Source: Chitinophaga sp. CF418
GTDB taxonomy: Bacteria; Bacteroidota; Bacteroidia; Chitinophagales; Chitinophagaceae
Length of the DNA: 64,000 bases
Direction of reading: 5' to 3'
NCBI RefSeq assembly: GCF_900142925.1
Contig: NZ_FRCN01000006.1
Span: forward strand, 186,001-250,000
The notes under the pieces are model-generated. The model did not search any database. It saw nothing but the letters and a program-made list of their open reading frames with translations, and was not told where the DNA came from. Below, piece after piece: positions 9,045 to 16,903 of this stretch (positions within the stretch are counted from its first letter, which is position 1; each line of letters opens with the position of its first letter). The position numbers were made by a program, and so were the translations under genes.

Positions 9045-10817
9045 ATGAAAATCGCAATGACAGCCGCAGCGGCCATGCTTCTATGCATACAAGCGTTTGC
9101 GCAAGACCCTCAAAAAGAAGAAAAAGATGCACCAGAACTTCTGTACAAGAGCGTTAAAAAAGTAACAATGGCCACCCCGGACGGACCGGATGGTGACGAG
9201 ATCAGCAACAGGCCTCTAAGTAGCAGGTTAAGGACAGTCACTCCCGCAAGGAGGATCAGTGCCACCAAACAGGTGATATTTACAGAAGCAGATGCTCCCG
9301 GCATTGCAATGATGCGCAGTGGAGGCAGTTGTGCTCCTCCGGTTGTGGAGGATGGTATGGACCCTGTATATGATGGCGTAAAACCACATATGCCATTATA
9401 CCTGCCTTATAAAAACAGCAGCGTAGGCATCTGGCAGGGCTTTTACTACAATTGGGATAAAAATAACGACGGTAGTAAAGATATTCACCGCGCTATCGAT
9501 TATGGTAAGACTTCAGTCGATACCAATGAAGACCCTACCTTTGGGGTGTATGCCATAGCACCCGGTAAAGTCGTTGATGTATATTGGTCAAATGGTGGTG
9601 GTAATATTATCGTTATCGAACATACCGCACCAGACGGATTTAAATATCGCAGCCGTTATCTGCATCTCCGTAATGGATATGATAATGACAGGGCGCTGGC
9701 TAAAAACTCTCCAACTGCCAAGTATAAAGCATTTGCAAAAAATGGTACTACCAGTGCCTTGTGCTGGGGGACCAACAGTCAGACTATTAAAGTCAAGAAA
9801 GATGACTATGTACAGGCGGGGCAGTTCCTGGCTTACTCAGGCAATACCGGCTCCGGTGGTATCGGTGTTATCCTCAACGAAGATGGTACACTGACAAATC
9901 CAGGCACAAAATCATTCAACGTGCACCTGCATTTTGAAACAAGTGTACTGGATACCCGTAGTGGTCATAGTGGTGAATGGGTGAATATAGATCCATATGG
10001 CACATACAATCATAGTGGTGTTAGTTGTTATGATCTTGAATCTGTAACCCCTTATGCCCGTTTATTTGCACCATTTTATCCCAGCTTCCATAACGTACCA
10101 CTGAATATTGTAAACAAATTCTGGTCTTATTATACTGGTATGGGTATGGCGTTACAGACAGTAAGCGTTGACCGCCATAGTGGTGATCTGTATGCTGCTG
10201 GTTCCTTCCAGTGGGGATTATCCGGAGAGTGGTATACACACTTCTATATGACAGGTACTGTTTACCAGACTTACTTTAATACCTATAATGCAAAAGGTAT
10301 GCGTCCCCGCCAGATATCAGTAACTAAGGACGGCAGTGGTAATCCGCGTTTTTCTGTGATCTGGGAAAAGAATCCGGCCGGACAATCAGCATACTCTATC
10401 CACAATGCAGACGATGCTGCCTTTGACAATGCCTGGAAAACATATGTGACCACCAAAAAATGGCATGTACAGGAACACGTTGACTATACAGTAAATGGCA
10501 AGAGGTTGCATGCCGCAGTCTTTATCAATAAACCTAACGACAATGGCTTCTATCTCTACTATGGTATGAATTCAACAGACTTTAACAACAAATTCAATGA
10601 ATTATATCCTAACTGGGAATTGAAGAGCATCTGTGTAAATGGTAATCAGGTAGGAGGGGTATGGCGTCCGAAAAAGAACAATTACGCCGCTTACTATGGT
10701 ATGACGTCCGCAGACTACCAGGCCAAATTTAACCAGTTTACCTCCCAGGGTTTACGTTTGGTGAAGGTGCAGAATTATGATGATAGTGAACGTTTCAGCG
10801 CCGTATGGGGTAAATAA
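9045..10817 (+). CDS. Secreted M23-type metallopeptidase with BTRD1-like tandem repeats
   Basis: 590 residues from the ATG at 9045 (a TTG three codons upstream is also in frame). Signal peptide residues 1-20, ending AFAQ. Residues about 145-305 form an M23/LytM peptidase domain: zinc ligands His148 and Asp152 in HRAIDYG, His294 and His296 in NVHLHFE. These enzymes cleave peptide bridges in peptidoglycan or short secreted peptides. Residues about 350-590 hold four degenerate repeats of about 50 residues ending in FSVIWEK, HAAVFINK, GGVWRPK and FSAVWGK, with YGM.S.DYQAKFN motifs; this is the pattern of bacterial tandem repeat domain 1 (PF17660-like), usually found on secreted proteins. There is no T9SS tail. 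A poly-acidic stretch DPQKEEKDAPE follows the signal. The gene is monocistronic. Confidence 0.87.
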   Translation: MKIAMTAAAAMLLCIQAFAQDPQKEEKDAPELLYKSVKKVTMATPDGPDGDEISNRPLSSRLRTVTPARRISATKQVIFTEADAPGIAMMRSGGSCAPPVVEDGMDPVYDGVKPHMPLYLPYKNSSVGIWQGFYYNWDKNNDGSKDIHRAIDYGKTSVDTNEDPTFGVYAIAPGKVVDVYWSNGGGNIIVIEHTAPDGFKYRSRYLHLRNGYDNDRALAKNSPTAKYKAFAKNGTTSALCWGTNSQTIKVKKDDYVQAGQFLAYSGNTGSGGIGVILNEDGTLTNPGTKSFNVHLHFETSVLDTRSGHSGEWVNIDPYGTYNHSGVSCYDLESVTPYARLFAPFYPSFHNVPLNIVNKFWSYYTGMGMALQTVSVDRHSGDLYAAGSFQWGLSGEWYTHFYMTGTVYQTYFNTYNAKGMRPRQISVTKDGSGNPRFSVIWEKNPAGQSAYSIHNADDAAFDNAWKTYVTTKKWHVQEHVDYTVNGKRLHAAVFINKPNDNGFYLYYGMNSTDFNNKFNELYPNWELKSICVNGNQVGGVWRPKKNNYAAYYGMTSADYQAKFNQFTSQGLRLVKVQNYDDSERFSAVWGK

Positions 10818-10838
10818 ACCCGTATCGGTATAAAAAAT

Positions 10839-10868
10839 GCCGTCCTGGTGAGCCAGGACGGCGTTTCC
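10839..10868 (+). terminator. Intrinsic terminator, possibly bidirectional
   Basis: Perfect 10-bp stem GCCGTCCTGG / CCAGGACGGC (10839-10848 and 10853-10862) with a TGAG loop, preceded by AAAAAA and followed by GTTTCC. It lies between converging genes. Confidence 0.8.
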
Positions 10869-10907
10869 TATTTATTCCAGTTCATGTCATTGACCACAAT
10901 ATTGCTA

Positions 10908-11387
10908 TCAGGCGCGGCCTTTAGTTGCATGCCTGGGAATGTTTTTCTTAACAGATGCTGGTTCAGCGTTTTTGTCGAGCAGTACCTCTAACGAAAAGAA
11001 CCGGCTTTCTATCTGAATCTCCATTGCCACAAACTTCTGCTCAATGTCGATCTGTCTTGATTCGATCATACTTGTTTTCTTCTCTACGATTGCCACTCTT
11101 TCTCCCAGTACCCTGAATTCTTCCTTGACTTCTTTTCTAAAACTGTACAAGTTAACCTCCAGCGCATCTACCCTTATGATGAGTACATCTACTTTCTCCT
11201 CAACTGCAGTCATTCTCGTCTCAAGTGCCTCAACTCTTACTGTGAGTGCATCTACTTTCTCCTCAAGTGCCTCAACTCTTACTGCGATTGCATCTACTTT
11301 CTCTGCGAGTGCATCTACCTTCGCATCCAGATTGGTCAATAGAGTCAGTATTTGCTGTACTGTCTCAGCTCCGATTGTAAATTCCAT
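10908..11387 (-). CDS. Coiled-coil protein with perfect heptad repeats, unrecognised
   Basis: 159 residues starting MEFTIGAETVQQILTLL. Residues about 20-76 are a run of eight heptads of the type KVDALAE, RVEALEE, KVDALTV, with Val at a and Leu/Ile at d, so a long parallel coiled coil is expected; a second helical region (residues 80-140) continues with charged and hydrophobic residues. The C-terminus is basic (SVKKNIPRHATKGRA). No signal peptide or membrane segment. DNA for the heptads is an internal direct repeat. The N-terminal 20 residues and the 5' leader are duplicated in the next gene (11417-11644). The sequence resembles generic tail-fibre or SMC-like coiled coils, but no family is recognised and no function is proposed. 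Confidence 0.72.
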   Translation of the reverse strand: MEFTIGAETVQQILTLLTNLDAKVDALAEKVDAIAVRVEALEEKVDALTVRVEALETRMTAVEEKVDVLIIRVDALEVNLYSFRKEVKEEFRVLGERVAIVEKKTSMIESRQIDIEQKFVAMEIQIESRFFSLEVLLDKNAEPASVKKNIPRHATKGRA

Positions 11388-11416
11388 ATAAAGATGGTTT
11401 TTGTGTAAATAATTGG

Positions 11417-11644
11417 TTAAAGATGATCTCCCTGAAATTTCATTACAGGGTTAACTTCCTTTGCAGTATCATCTGTGAGGTCAGCGTTAGTCTTTTTCTC
11501 TGCCATCTCCGTTTCTTTCGGAGAGGCATCTGTTCTTCCAATGGGTGGTTCATTCTTACATGGTGGATCTATAAATTTGGCACTTATAATGTTAAATACT
11601 ACCAGAATTTGTTGCGCTACGTCAGCTTTAATTGTAAATTCCAT
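11417..11644 (-). CDS. Short paralogue of the coiled-coil protein lacking the coiled coil
   Basis: 75 residues from the ATG at 11644 (a longer reading to 11794 runs into the leader repeats and is rejected). It starts MEFTIKADVAQQILVVF, matching MEFTIGAETVQQILTLL of the gene at 10908 in a similar pattern, but continues with an unrelated, charged and Pro-rich tail (FIDPPCKNEPPIGRTDASP...) instead of heptads. It could be a functional short variant, or a remnant after loss of the repeats. The ATG context AAGATG-rich leader is shared with its neighbour, which supports the start. It is encoded 29 bp upstream of its paralogue on the same strand and could share a transcript. Expression is unproven. 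Confidence 0.5.
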   Translation of the reverse strand: MEFTIKADVAQQILVVFNIISAKFIDPPCKNEPPIGRTDASPKETEMAEKKTNADLTDDTAKEVNPVMKFQGDHL

Positions 11645-11990
11645 AATCAAGATGTTTTTATATAAACTAATTGGATAAAAAAAATGTGATCTCCATACAG
11701 TTCGTAACTGCTTGTACAATAATTGTTTTTTTAAAAATGATATCCCCACAATTGCCATACTGTACCAACTTTCCGCACAATAACCGGCGCCCAAAAGGGA
11801 TCCTCACAATCCAAAAACGGTTTTGATTTTCCATGTAATAACCGGCTCCCAAAAAACAGCTCCTCACAATTCCAGCACAGCCTCAACTTTCCGCATAATA
11901 ACCGTTTCCCAAAAACACATCCCGGCAACTCCAACACTCTTAAACCTCCTACGCAATATCACATAAGAAGCTAAACTCCACTGGCAATCG
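11641..11990 (-). repeat. Degenerate tandem array of about six 60-nt leader-like repeats
   Basis: On the minus strand, units of 58-61 nt recur with shared blocks: TAACCG at 11781, 11839 and 11899, followed by CCCAAAA and then a CTCACAATTCC block. The unit nearest the short gene is its 5' leader, and a further single copy forms the leader of the coiled-coil gene (about 11388-11445). Conservation falls with distance from the gene. See findings. Confidence 0.7.
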
Positions 11991-12344
11991 GACGGCACAT
12001 AAAAATGCAAGTCCCAGTGCCAAGACAATGAGCTTCTGTTCCGCTTACCTCACGATAAACAGACCTTGTGACAATTTCAATTCTTCAGGTGGTTAAGTTG
12101 ATGCCGGCAAAAGACTTATTGCGGCTATGTGTGGTTGGGAGCGTCTACAAACAAATTAATTGGCGCTGCGATACTGAGCAGGCTTTGATACAACTACATT
12201 CGGTGAATATTGCACCTTATACCCCGGTAACTTTTTAGATACCTGCTTCTCTTTACCGGGAAATAATATTGGTAGCTGAGCAGGTAGTATCTGCATTATC
12301 ATAAAAACAGTTTTCTACGTGAAAAATGGTTACTTTCTTTCAAA
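11991..12344. other. Intergenic region with possible structured RNA
   Basis: No coding sequence recognised. Two 8-bp pairings interlock in H-type pseudoknot order: CCCGGTAA (12223-12230) with TTACCGGG (12253-12260), and TACCTGCT (12240-12247) with AGCAGGTA (12279-12286). A related block, CTGAGCAGG followed by GATAC, also occurs near 12175. Confidence 0.45.
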
Positions 12345-12390
12345 GGGATAACTGAGTTTATCTTCGGATAAAGATAAACTCAGTTATCCT
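12345..12390 (-). terminator. Long perfect hairpin downstream of the YfhO gene
   Basis: An uninterrupted 18-bp stem (12346-12363 with 12372-12389), extended by one T:A pair and a G:T pair, with a 6-nt loop. It lies about 60 nt after the stop of the minus-strand gene at 12452, the usual place for a terminator, but has no real T-tract on that strand (CCTTTGAAAG). Confidence 0.55.
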
Positions 12391-12451
12391 ATGGTGGATT
12401 TATATCTTCTATCATAAACAAACAATGGCTTTTTATTACCCGCCAAAAATA

Positions 12452-14968
12452 TTAAACCCTTTTCGGTTTTTCGCTATTCATTTTGTTCATTCTCAAACCC
12501 ATCACTACACCTCCGGTCAGTAGCAATAACATCGCGATATAACTTGATATCGCTAGTTTAATACCCGTGTAATAAGATGATGGTTCAAATTTGAAAGTGA
12601 TAGTATGCTTTCCTGCTGGCACTTCCATGCCGCGCAATGCATAGTCTACGCGGTAGTATTGTGCTGGCTGACCATCGATGAACGCATTCCAGCCTTGCTC
12701 ATAATATACTTCTGAGAACACTGCAAATTGTTGACTGCCCGCTGTTGAACTATAACTGATCTCATTCAGGTTGTTTGCAATCAGATTGATAGTCGCCGTA
12801 GAATCAAAAGCAGGAAGACCTTTTATCACTTCCTTATAACGCTGATCTATCACCACGGTATCCTTCGTCTCCAGGTGGTCGAGCGCCTTCATCTCTGCAT
12901 CTGCATTTTTAGCCCACAGGATGTGTTTTACAAACCAGGCATTACCCAGTGCATCAGGGTTCCTTTGTGCCACCGGGCGCCCGTCGTTTCCGGGCACGAT
13001 CACATATTTTGTATTGAGCATGTTAAGCACCTTAATATTATTGTGGCTGATCTGTCGCTCAATCAGATCTGCATACAATTGTAATTTAGCTGCATGATAG
13101 CCGCCTACACTCTTATGAAAATAGGATGTCATTGCATCATCAAACGGTTGGGCCGTCAGGTTAAATACCCTATAGTAAGGATCTTTATCCTGTAATATCT
13201 GCTGGTCTGCTTCGGTGGCCTGGAAGGGAAGACTGTAACTGCTTTCGTCCATAAAACTGTCCGCATTCAGATAACGGTTGTCGACCTGCAGCAGGTCTAT
13301 CACAATTAACAGGGAGATACCAGCCAGCAGCCAGGTGGTATTGAAGCGGCCCTTGATGAATAGCCATAACAAGAGAAAAGCCAGCCCCACGAAAATAGCA
13401 GTCCGTAATACATCATCATGATACAGATTTTCTCTGTCTGTATACAGGGCCACCATCAGCTCGTCCGCTATCTGGGTATTACCCTGAAACATCTGTACCA
13501 GTCTGGAATGGAAAACGTCGTCTCCGCCCGGATTATCAACACTGTTGGTGGCGTTTGTATATTTGAAGTTAAAGGATGCTACATAGATGATCAGCAGCAG
13601 ACCGGCGAATATCATTCCTGTCCATTTCAGTTTCTTCTGCAACTCCTCACGCGATAGTTTGCCGCTGATCAGCTCCTGTAAGGTGAGCACCGCCAATACA
13701 GCAAATGAAAGCTGGGGAATAATGAGGGCCTGTGATGGTGCGCGGAACTTATTGTACATCGGGAAATGATCGAACATAAAATAGTTAAAGGCAGGAAAAT
13801 TACTCCCCCACGCCAATAAAATGCCCAATACACTGATTGCAATCAGCCACCATTTATGCCAGGAGCGGACAATAAAAAGACCCAGTAATGCCAACAGGCA
13901 GATCACAGCGCCCATATATACCGGTCCGGAAGTGCCCAGATAGGACTGATCACCCCAATACAGATTCCAGTGTTTGGTCATTTCCTGTACATTGGGTTCG
14001 GGCAGACCTATTGCCATCAGTTTCTTATATGTTTCAGTATTGCTGCTCAATGCCCCCCCGGAGCTGCCTCCGTATATATCAGGCACCAGCATGGTAAATG
14101 TCTCAAACTTGCCATAACTCCAGCGGAAGGCGTACTCCCTGTCCAATCCTCCCTTGCTTTTATCGGGTGATGCTCCTGGTAGCGGGGTGAGTTCCGAAGT
14201 GCCGCCACGGGTACTTTCCTTCGCATATTCATAGGTTGTCCATAAAGAAACCGCATTCGAACCCAATGAAAGCACCACCGCCAGCACCGTTAGCAAACCG
14301 CTGATAAGGAGATGCCTGTATTGTTTTTGGAGAATGCAGTACACGGCATAGACAATTGCAACCACCGCCAGTATCAGAAAGAAATAATAGGTGATCTGCA
14401 GGTGATTGGCGCCTACCAGGTAGGTGAGGAATAAGGCCATGATGCCGGTTCCCAACAGGTATCTTTTGCGCATGATCAGCACAAATCCTGCTATTACCGC
14501 AGGCAGATAGGCGAGTGCCAGCATCTTGGTTTCATGGCCTGTTACGATAATGATTGGTGAATAACTTGCATAAGTATACGCCACTGCTCCCGCAAACCCC
14601 ACCCAGGGATTTGTACCCAGCACAATACATAACAGGTAAAAGCATAGTGCAGAGAGGAATAGGACATTGACCGGTTTGGGCAGTCCAAACGTCAGAACAG
14701 CCGGAATGTAATTGGTAAAATCATAAGATGTCTCCATCGCTATCTGGTAGGTAGGCATTCCCCCGAACATACTGGTTGTCCACAGCGGAGTGATGCCATG
14801 TGCCTTCTTATATTCCATGGCTTCCCTGGCCATACCCTGCCATTGCACATTGTCACTCTGGCTGAGTATTTTGCCATTCAGCGCTGGTTTACAATAGATA
14901 ATAGAAAGTATTAACAGTGCCAGTATAGCAAGGGCATGTGGTAGCAAGGTCTTCAAACGGGTGATCAT
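12452..14968 (-). CDS. YfhO-family polytopic membrane protein
   Basis: 838 residues. An N-terminal signal-anchor helix (LPHALAILALLILSIIYC) is followed by an extracytoplasmic loop with LSQSDNVQWQGM and the motif TSMFGGMPTYQ, then about twelve hydrophobic helices to residue 560, a large soluble domain (about 570-790), and a last helix near the C-terminus (IAMLLLLTGGVVMGLRM) before a basic tail. This matches the YfhO (PF09586) family of Bacteroidota, related to GT-C glycosyltransferase-type membrane proteins; in Bacillus, YfhO glycosylates lipoteichoic acid. The C-terminal segment GWNAFIDGQPAQYYRVDYALRG is typical of the family. Role here is probably envelope glycan modification, by homology only. 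It is separated from the upstream CNNM gene by a terminator. Confidence 0.85.
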   Translation of the reverse strand: MITRLKTLLPHALAILALLILSIIYCKPALNGKILSQSDNVQWQGMAREAMEYKKAHGITPLWTTSMFGGMPTYQIAMETSYDFTNYIPAVLTFGLPKPVNVLFLSALCFYLLCIVLGTNPWVGFAGAVAYTYASYSPIIIVTGHETKMLALAYLPAVIAGFVLIMRKRYLLGTGIMALFLTYLVGANHLQITYYFFLILAVVAIVYAVYCILQKQYRHLLISGLLTVLAVVLSLGSNAVSLWTTYEYAKESTRGGTSELTPLPGASPDKSKGGLDREYAFRWSYGKFETFTMLVPDIYGGSSGGALSSNTETYKKLMAIGLPEPNVQEMTKHWNLYWGDQSYLGTSGPVYMGAVICLLALLGLFIVRSWHKWWLIAISVLGILLAWGSNFPAFNYFMFDHFPMYNKFRAPSQALIIPQLSFAVLAVLTLQELISGKLSREELQKKLKWTGMIFAGLLLIIYVASFNFKYTNATNSVDNPGGDDVFHSRLVQMFQGNTQIADELMVALYTDRENLYHDDVLRTAIFVGLAFLLLWLFIKGRFNTTWLLAGISLLIVIDLLQVDNRYLNADSFMDESSYSLPFQATEADQQILQDKDPYYRVFNLTAQPFDDAMTSYFHKSVGGYHAAKLQLYADLIERQISHNNIKVLNMLNTKYVIVPGNDGRPVAQRNPDALGNAWFVKHILWAKNADAEMKALDHLETKDTVVIDQRYKEVIKGLPAFDSTATINLIANNLNEISYSSTAGSQQFAVFSEVYYEQGWNAFIDGQPAQYYRVDYALRGMEVPAGKHTITFKFEPSSYYTGIKLAISSYIAMLLLLTGGVVMGLRMNKMNSEKPKRV

Positions 14969-15009
14969 AAAGTGTCCTAATTGAACGATGAATATATAAA
15001 TAGTTTAAA

Positions 15010-15044
15010 TAAAAAAGGAGCCCTGTCCTAAACAGCGCTCCTTT
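15010..15044 (-). terminator. Intrinsic terminator downstream of the CNNM/CorC gene
   Basis: Two-part stem on the minus strand: GCTCCTTT/AAAGGAGC outer 8 bp (15014-15021 with 15037-15044) and CTGT/ACAG inner, one C/C mismatch, loop CCTAA, followed on the minus strand by TTTTATTT. Confidence 0.85.
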
Positions 15045-15066
15045 CTTTTATTGGTCAGAAGAAACA

Positions 15067-16407
15067 TTATTTTTCGTCCTCTTTGTCCTTTTCCCTGTCT
15101 TTATCCTTTTCAAAATTACAGATGTGTACCTTGGCAATACGGTGCTGGTCCATCCTGATCACTTCCAGCTTCAGGTTCCGCCAGTTGATACTATCGCCGG
15201 TACTGGGTATCTTGCCCATCCTGTCCAATATAAACCCACCCAGGGTCACGAAATTGGCAATATTCACTTTCTGCGGATCGGCGTCTAAACCCATCAGTTC
15301 GAGGAACTCTACGAAAGGTAACTGACCGTCTACCAGCAGACTGCCGTCTTCATTGCGGGTCACCTCGTATTCAAATTCATTCGTTTCAGAGATGTCTCCT
15401 ACAAGAGCATCCACGATATCGTTGATGGTTACCAGGCCTTTGATAGATCCAAATTCATCTACTACCATCGCCTGATAGATACGTTCCCTTTTGAACAGCT
15501 CCAACAGCTGATAGGCCCTGTTATGGACAGTTACAACCAGCAGTTTCCTGCTGATGCTTTCAAGGTTATTGATCACATCATTAAAATTCTCGCTGAGGAG
15601 GTCTTTGGAATACACGAAACCTGTTGTATGGTCGAGGTCTTCCTTAGCAAGCGGATAGACAGTATGTTTCTGTGACAGGATCTTCGCCTTATTTACTTCA
15701 GGATCGTCAGTAATATCCAGCCATACCACCTCATTACGGGGTGTCATCAGGGCAGATACCTGGCGGTCGCCCAGGTTGAATACGTTCTGTATCAGCGCTT
15801 TCTCGGTTTCTTCTATCACGCCTCCCTGGTGACTTTCAGCTATAATCACGCGGAGCTCTTCTTCCGTGTGGATGTCTTCATGCTCATGTACCGGGCGGAT
15901 ACCTACCATTCGCAGTATCACATTGGCAAGGCTGTTCAGTATCCAGATGAAAGGTCTGAACACCACGTAGAATAATTTCAGGGGAAGCGCAATGGTAAAG
16001 GTGGTAGGCACCGGTTTACGTATAGCCAGCGACTTAGGCGCCAGTTCTCCGAATACGATATGCAGGATGGTAATGCTAAGGAAGGCAACAGGAACGGCTA
16101 TTTTATGCGCTACTGCTTCTTCCAGATTGAGATGTAATGCATGAAAAAGTTCTAAGATCAGTGTTGTGGTGACTTTTTCGCCTACCCAGCCTAATCCGAG
16201 TGAAGCAAGGGTGATCCCCAGCTGAGTGGCCGCAAGATAACCGTCGAGGTTATTAACAATACTTTTGGCCACCTGCGAGACCGCTTTACTACGGCCGGAA
16301 TTGACTTCTATCTGCGAGGAGCGGACTTTCACTATCGCAAACTCTGCTGCCACAAAAAATCCGTTCAGCAGAACCAGGAAGATGGTGAAAAATATGTCTA
16401 ACGTCAT
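15067..16407 (-). CDS. CNNM/CorC (HlyC) family membrane transporter-like protein
   Basis: 446 residues. The N-terminus is a DUF21/CNNM transmembrane domain (residues 1-190: DIFFTIFLVLLNGFFVAAEFAIVKVRSSQIE, then LAATQLGITLASLGLGWVGE). A tandem CBS pair follows (about 205-335: SALMTPRNEVVWLD, then MVVDEFGSIKGLVTINDIVDALVGDI), and a CorC_HlyC C-terminal domain (about 350-430: LVDGQLPFVEFLELMG, then TLGGFILDRMGKIPSTGD). Members are linked to magnesium or cobalt efflux, and CBS pairs usually bind adenine nucleotides. The C-terminus is a short charged tail (EKDKDREKDKEDEK). The length is normal. The HxlR regulator ends 44 bp upstream on the same strand, so the two may be co-transcribed. Confidence 0.92.
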   Translation of the reverse strand: MTLDIFFTIFLVLLNGFFVAAEFAIVKVRSSQIEVNSGRSKAVSQVAKSIVNNLDGYLAATQLGITLASLGLGWVGEKVTTTLILELFHALHLNLEEAVAHKIAVPVAFLSITILHIVFGELAPKSLAIRKPVPTTFTIALPLKLFYVVFRPFIWILNSLANVILRMVGIRPVHEHEDIHTEEELRVIIAESHQGGVIEETEKALIQNVFNLGDRQVSALMTPRNEVVWLDITDDPEVNKAKILSQKHTVYPLAKEDLDHTTGFVYSKDLLSENFNDVINNLESISRKLLVVTVHNRAYQLLELFKRERIYQAMVVDEFGSIKGLVTINDIVDALVGDISETNEFEYEVTRNEDGSLLVDGQLPFVEFLELMGLDADPQKVNIANFVTLGGFILDRMGKIPSTGDSINWRNLKLEVIRMDQHRIAKVHICNFEKDKDREKDKEDEK

Positions 16408-16450
16408 GTATGATGTGTCTTAATTTATACTAAGGATTCTTAAGATAGTA

Positions 16451-16807
16451 CTAATTTGCCTTTTTAGGTCTATGCAGATCGCCCCAGTCAGAAATGATCT
16501 GCAACATATGTCTCATTGACTGCCCGTCACTTGTGAGCTCGTATTCCACTCTTGGTGGTACTTCAGCATATACCAGCCGTTTGATCAGCCCGTCTTTTTC
16601 CAGTTCCCGCAGTTGCAACACAAGAATACGCTCGGATACATCAGGAATGTTCTTTTTCAGCTCACTATACCGCAGTTTGCCTTCCAGCAGCGCCCAGAGG
16701 ATCGTTGGTTTCCATCTTCCACCGATGAGATCGAGCGTATAAGCCATCCCGCAATTTATGTGTATCTTATTCCTGTTCAATGTATTAGTTGAGCTTTCCT
16801 TTCTCAT
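16451..16807 (-). CDS. HxlR-family transcriptional regulator
   Basis: 118 residues. The whole protein is an HxlR winged helix-turn-helix: CGMAYTLDLIGGRWKPTILWALLEGKLRYSELKKNIPDVSERILVLQLRELEKDGLI, then the wing RLVYAEVPPRVEYELT. The single Cys19 is at the position of the redox- or electrophile-sensing Cys in HypR/YodB/QorR members (known from Bacillus and Corynebacterium), so it may sense thiol stress. It is divergent from the SDR gene at 16904; the 96-bp gap holds two direct TTGTCAGTAC repeats, the likely binding site, and the usual arrangement is repression of the divergent oxidoreductase and of itself. Confidence 0.93.
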   Translation of the reverse strand: MRKESSTNTLNRNKIHINCGMAYTLDLIGGRWKPTILWALLEGKLRYSELKKNIPDVSERILVLQLRELEKDGLIKRLVYAEVPPRVEYELTSDGQSMRHMLQIISDWGDLHRPKKAN

Positions 16808-16818
16808 TACTTACATTT

Positions 16819-16847
16819 TTGTCAGTACTTAATAATCTTGTCAGTAC
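16819..16847. promoter_or_regulatory. Candidate HxlR operator (direct repeat)
   Basis: Two copies of TTGTCAGTAC (16819-16828 and 16838-16847), 19 bp apart, between the divergent HxlR and SDR starts. The spacing puts both copies on nearly the same face of the helix. Confidence 0.55.
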
Positions 16848-16903
16848 CTGTAAAATTAACGCTACAGCTTTACTTTTACAAACAATTAAGAAAAATAGTT
16901 ATT

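Noticed and set aside
11645..11937. Open frames reading into the 60-nt repeats (such as the extension of the short gene to 11794)
   Set aside because: They arise because the repeat length, about 60 nt, is close to a multiple of three; the shared MEFTI start at 11644 is better supported.
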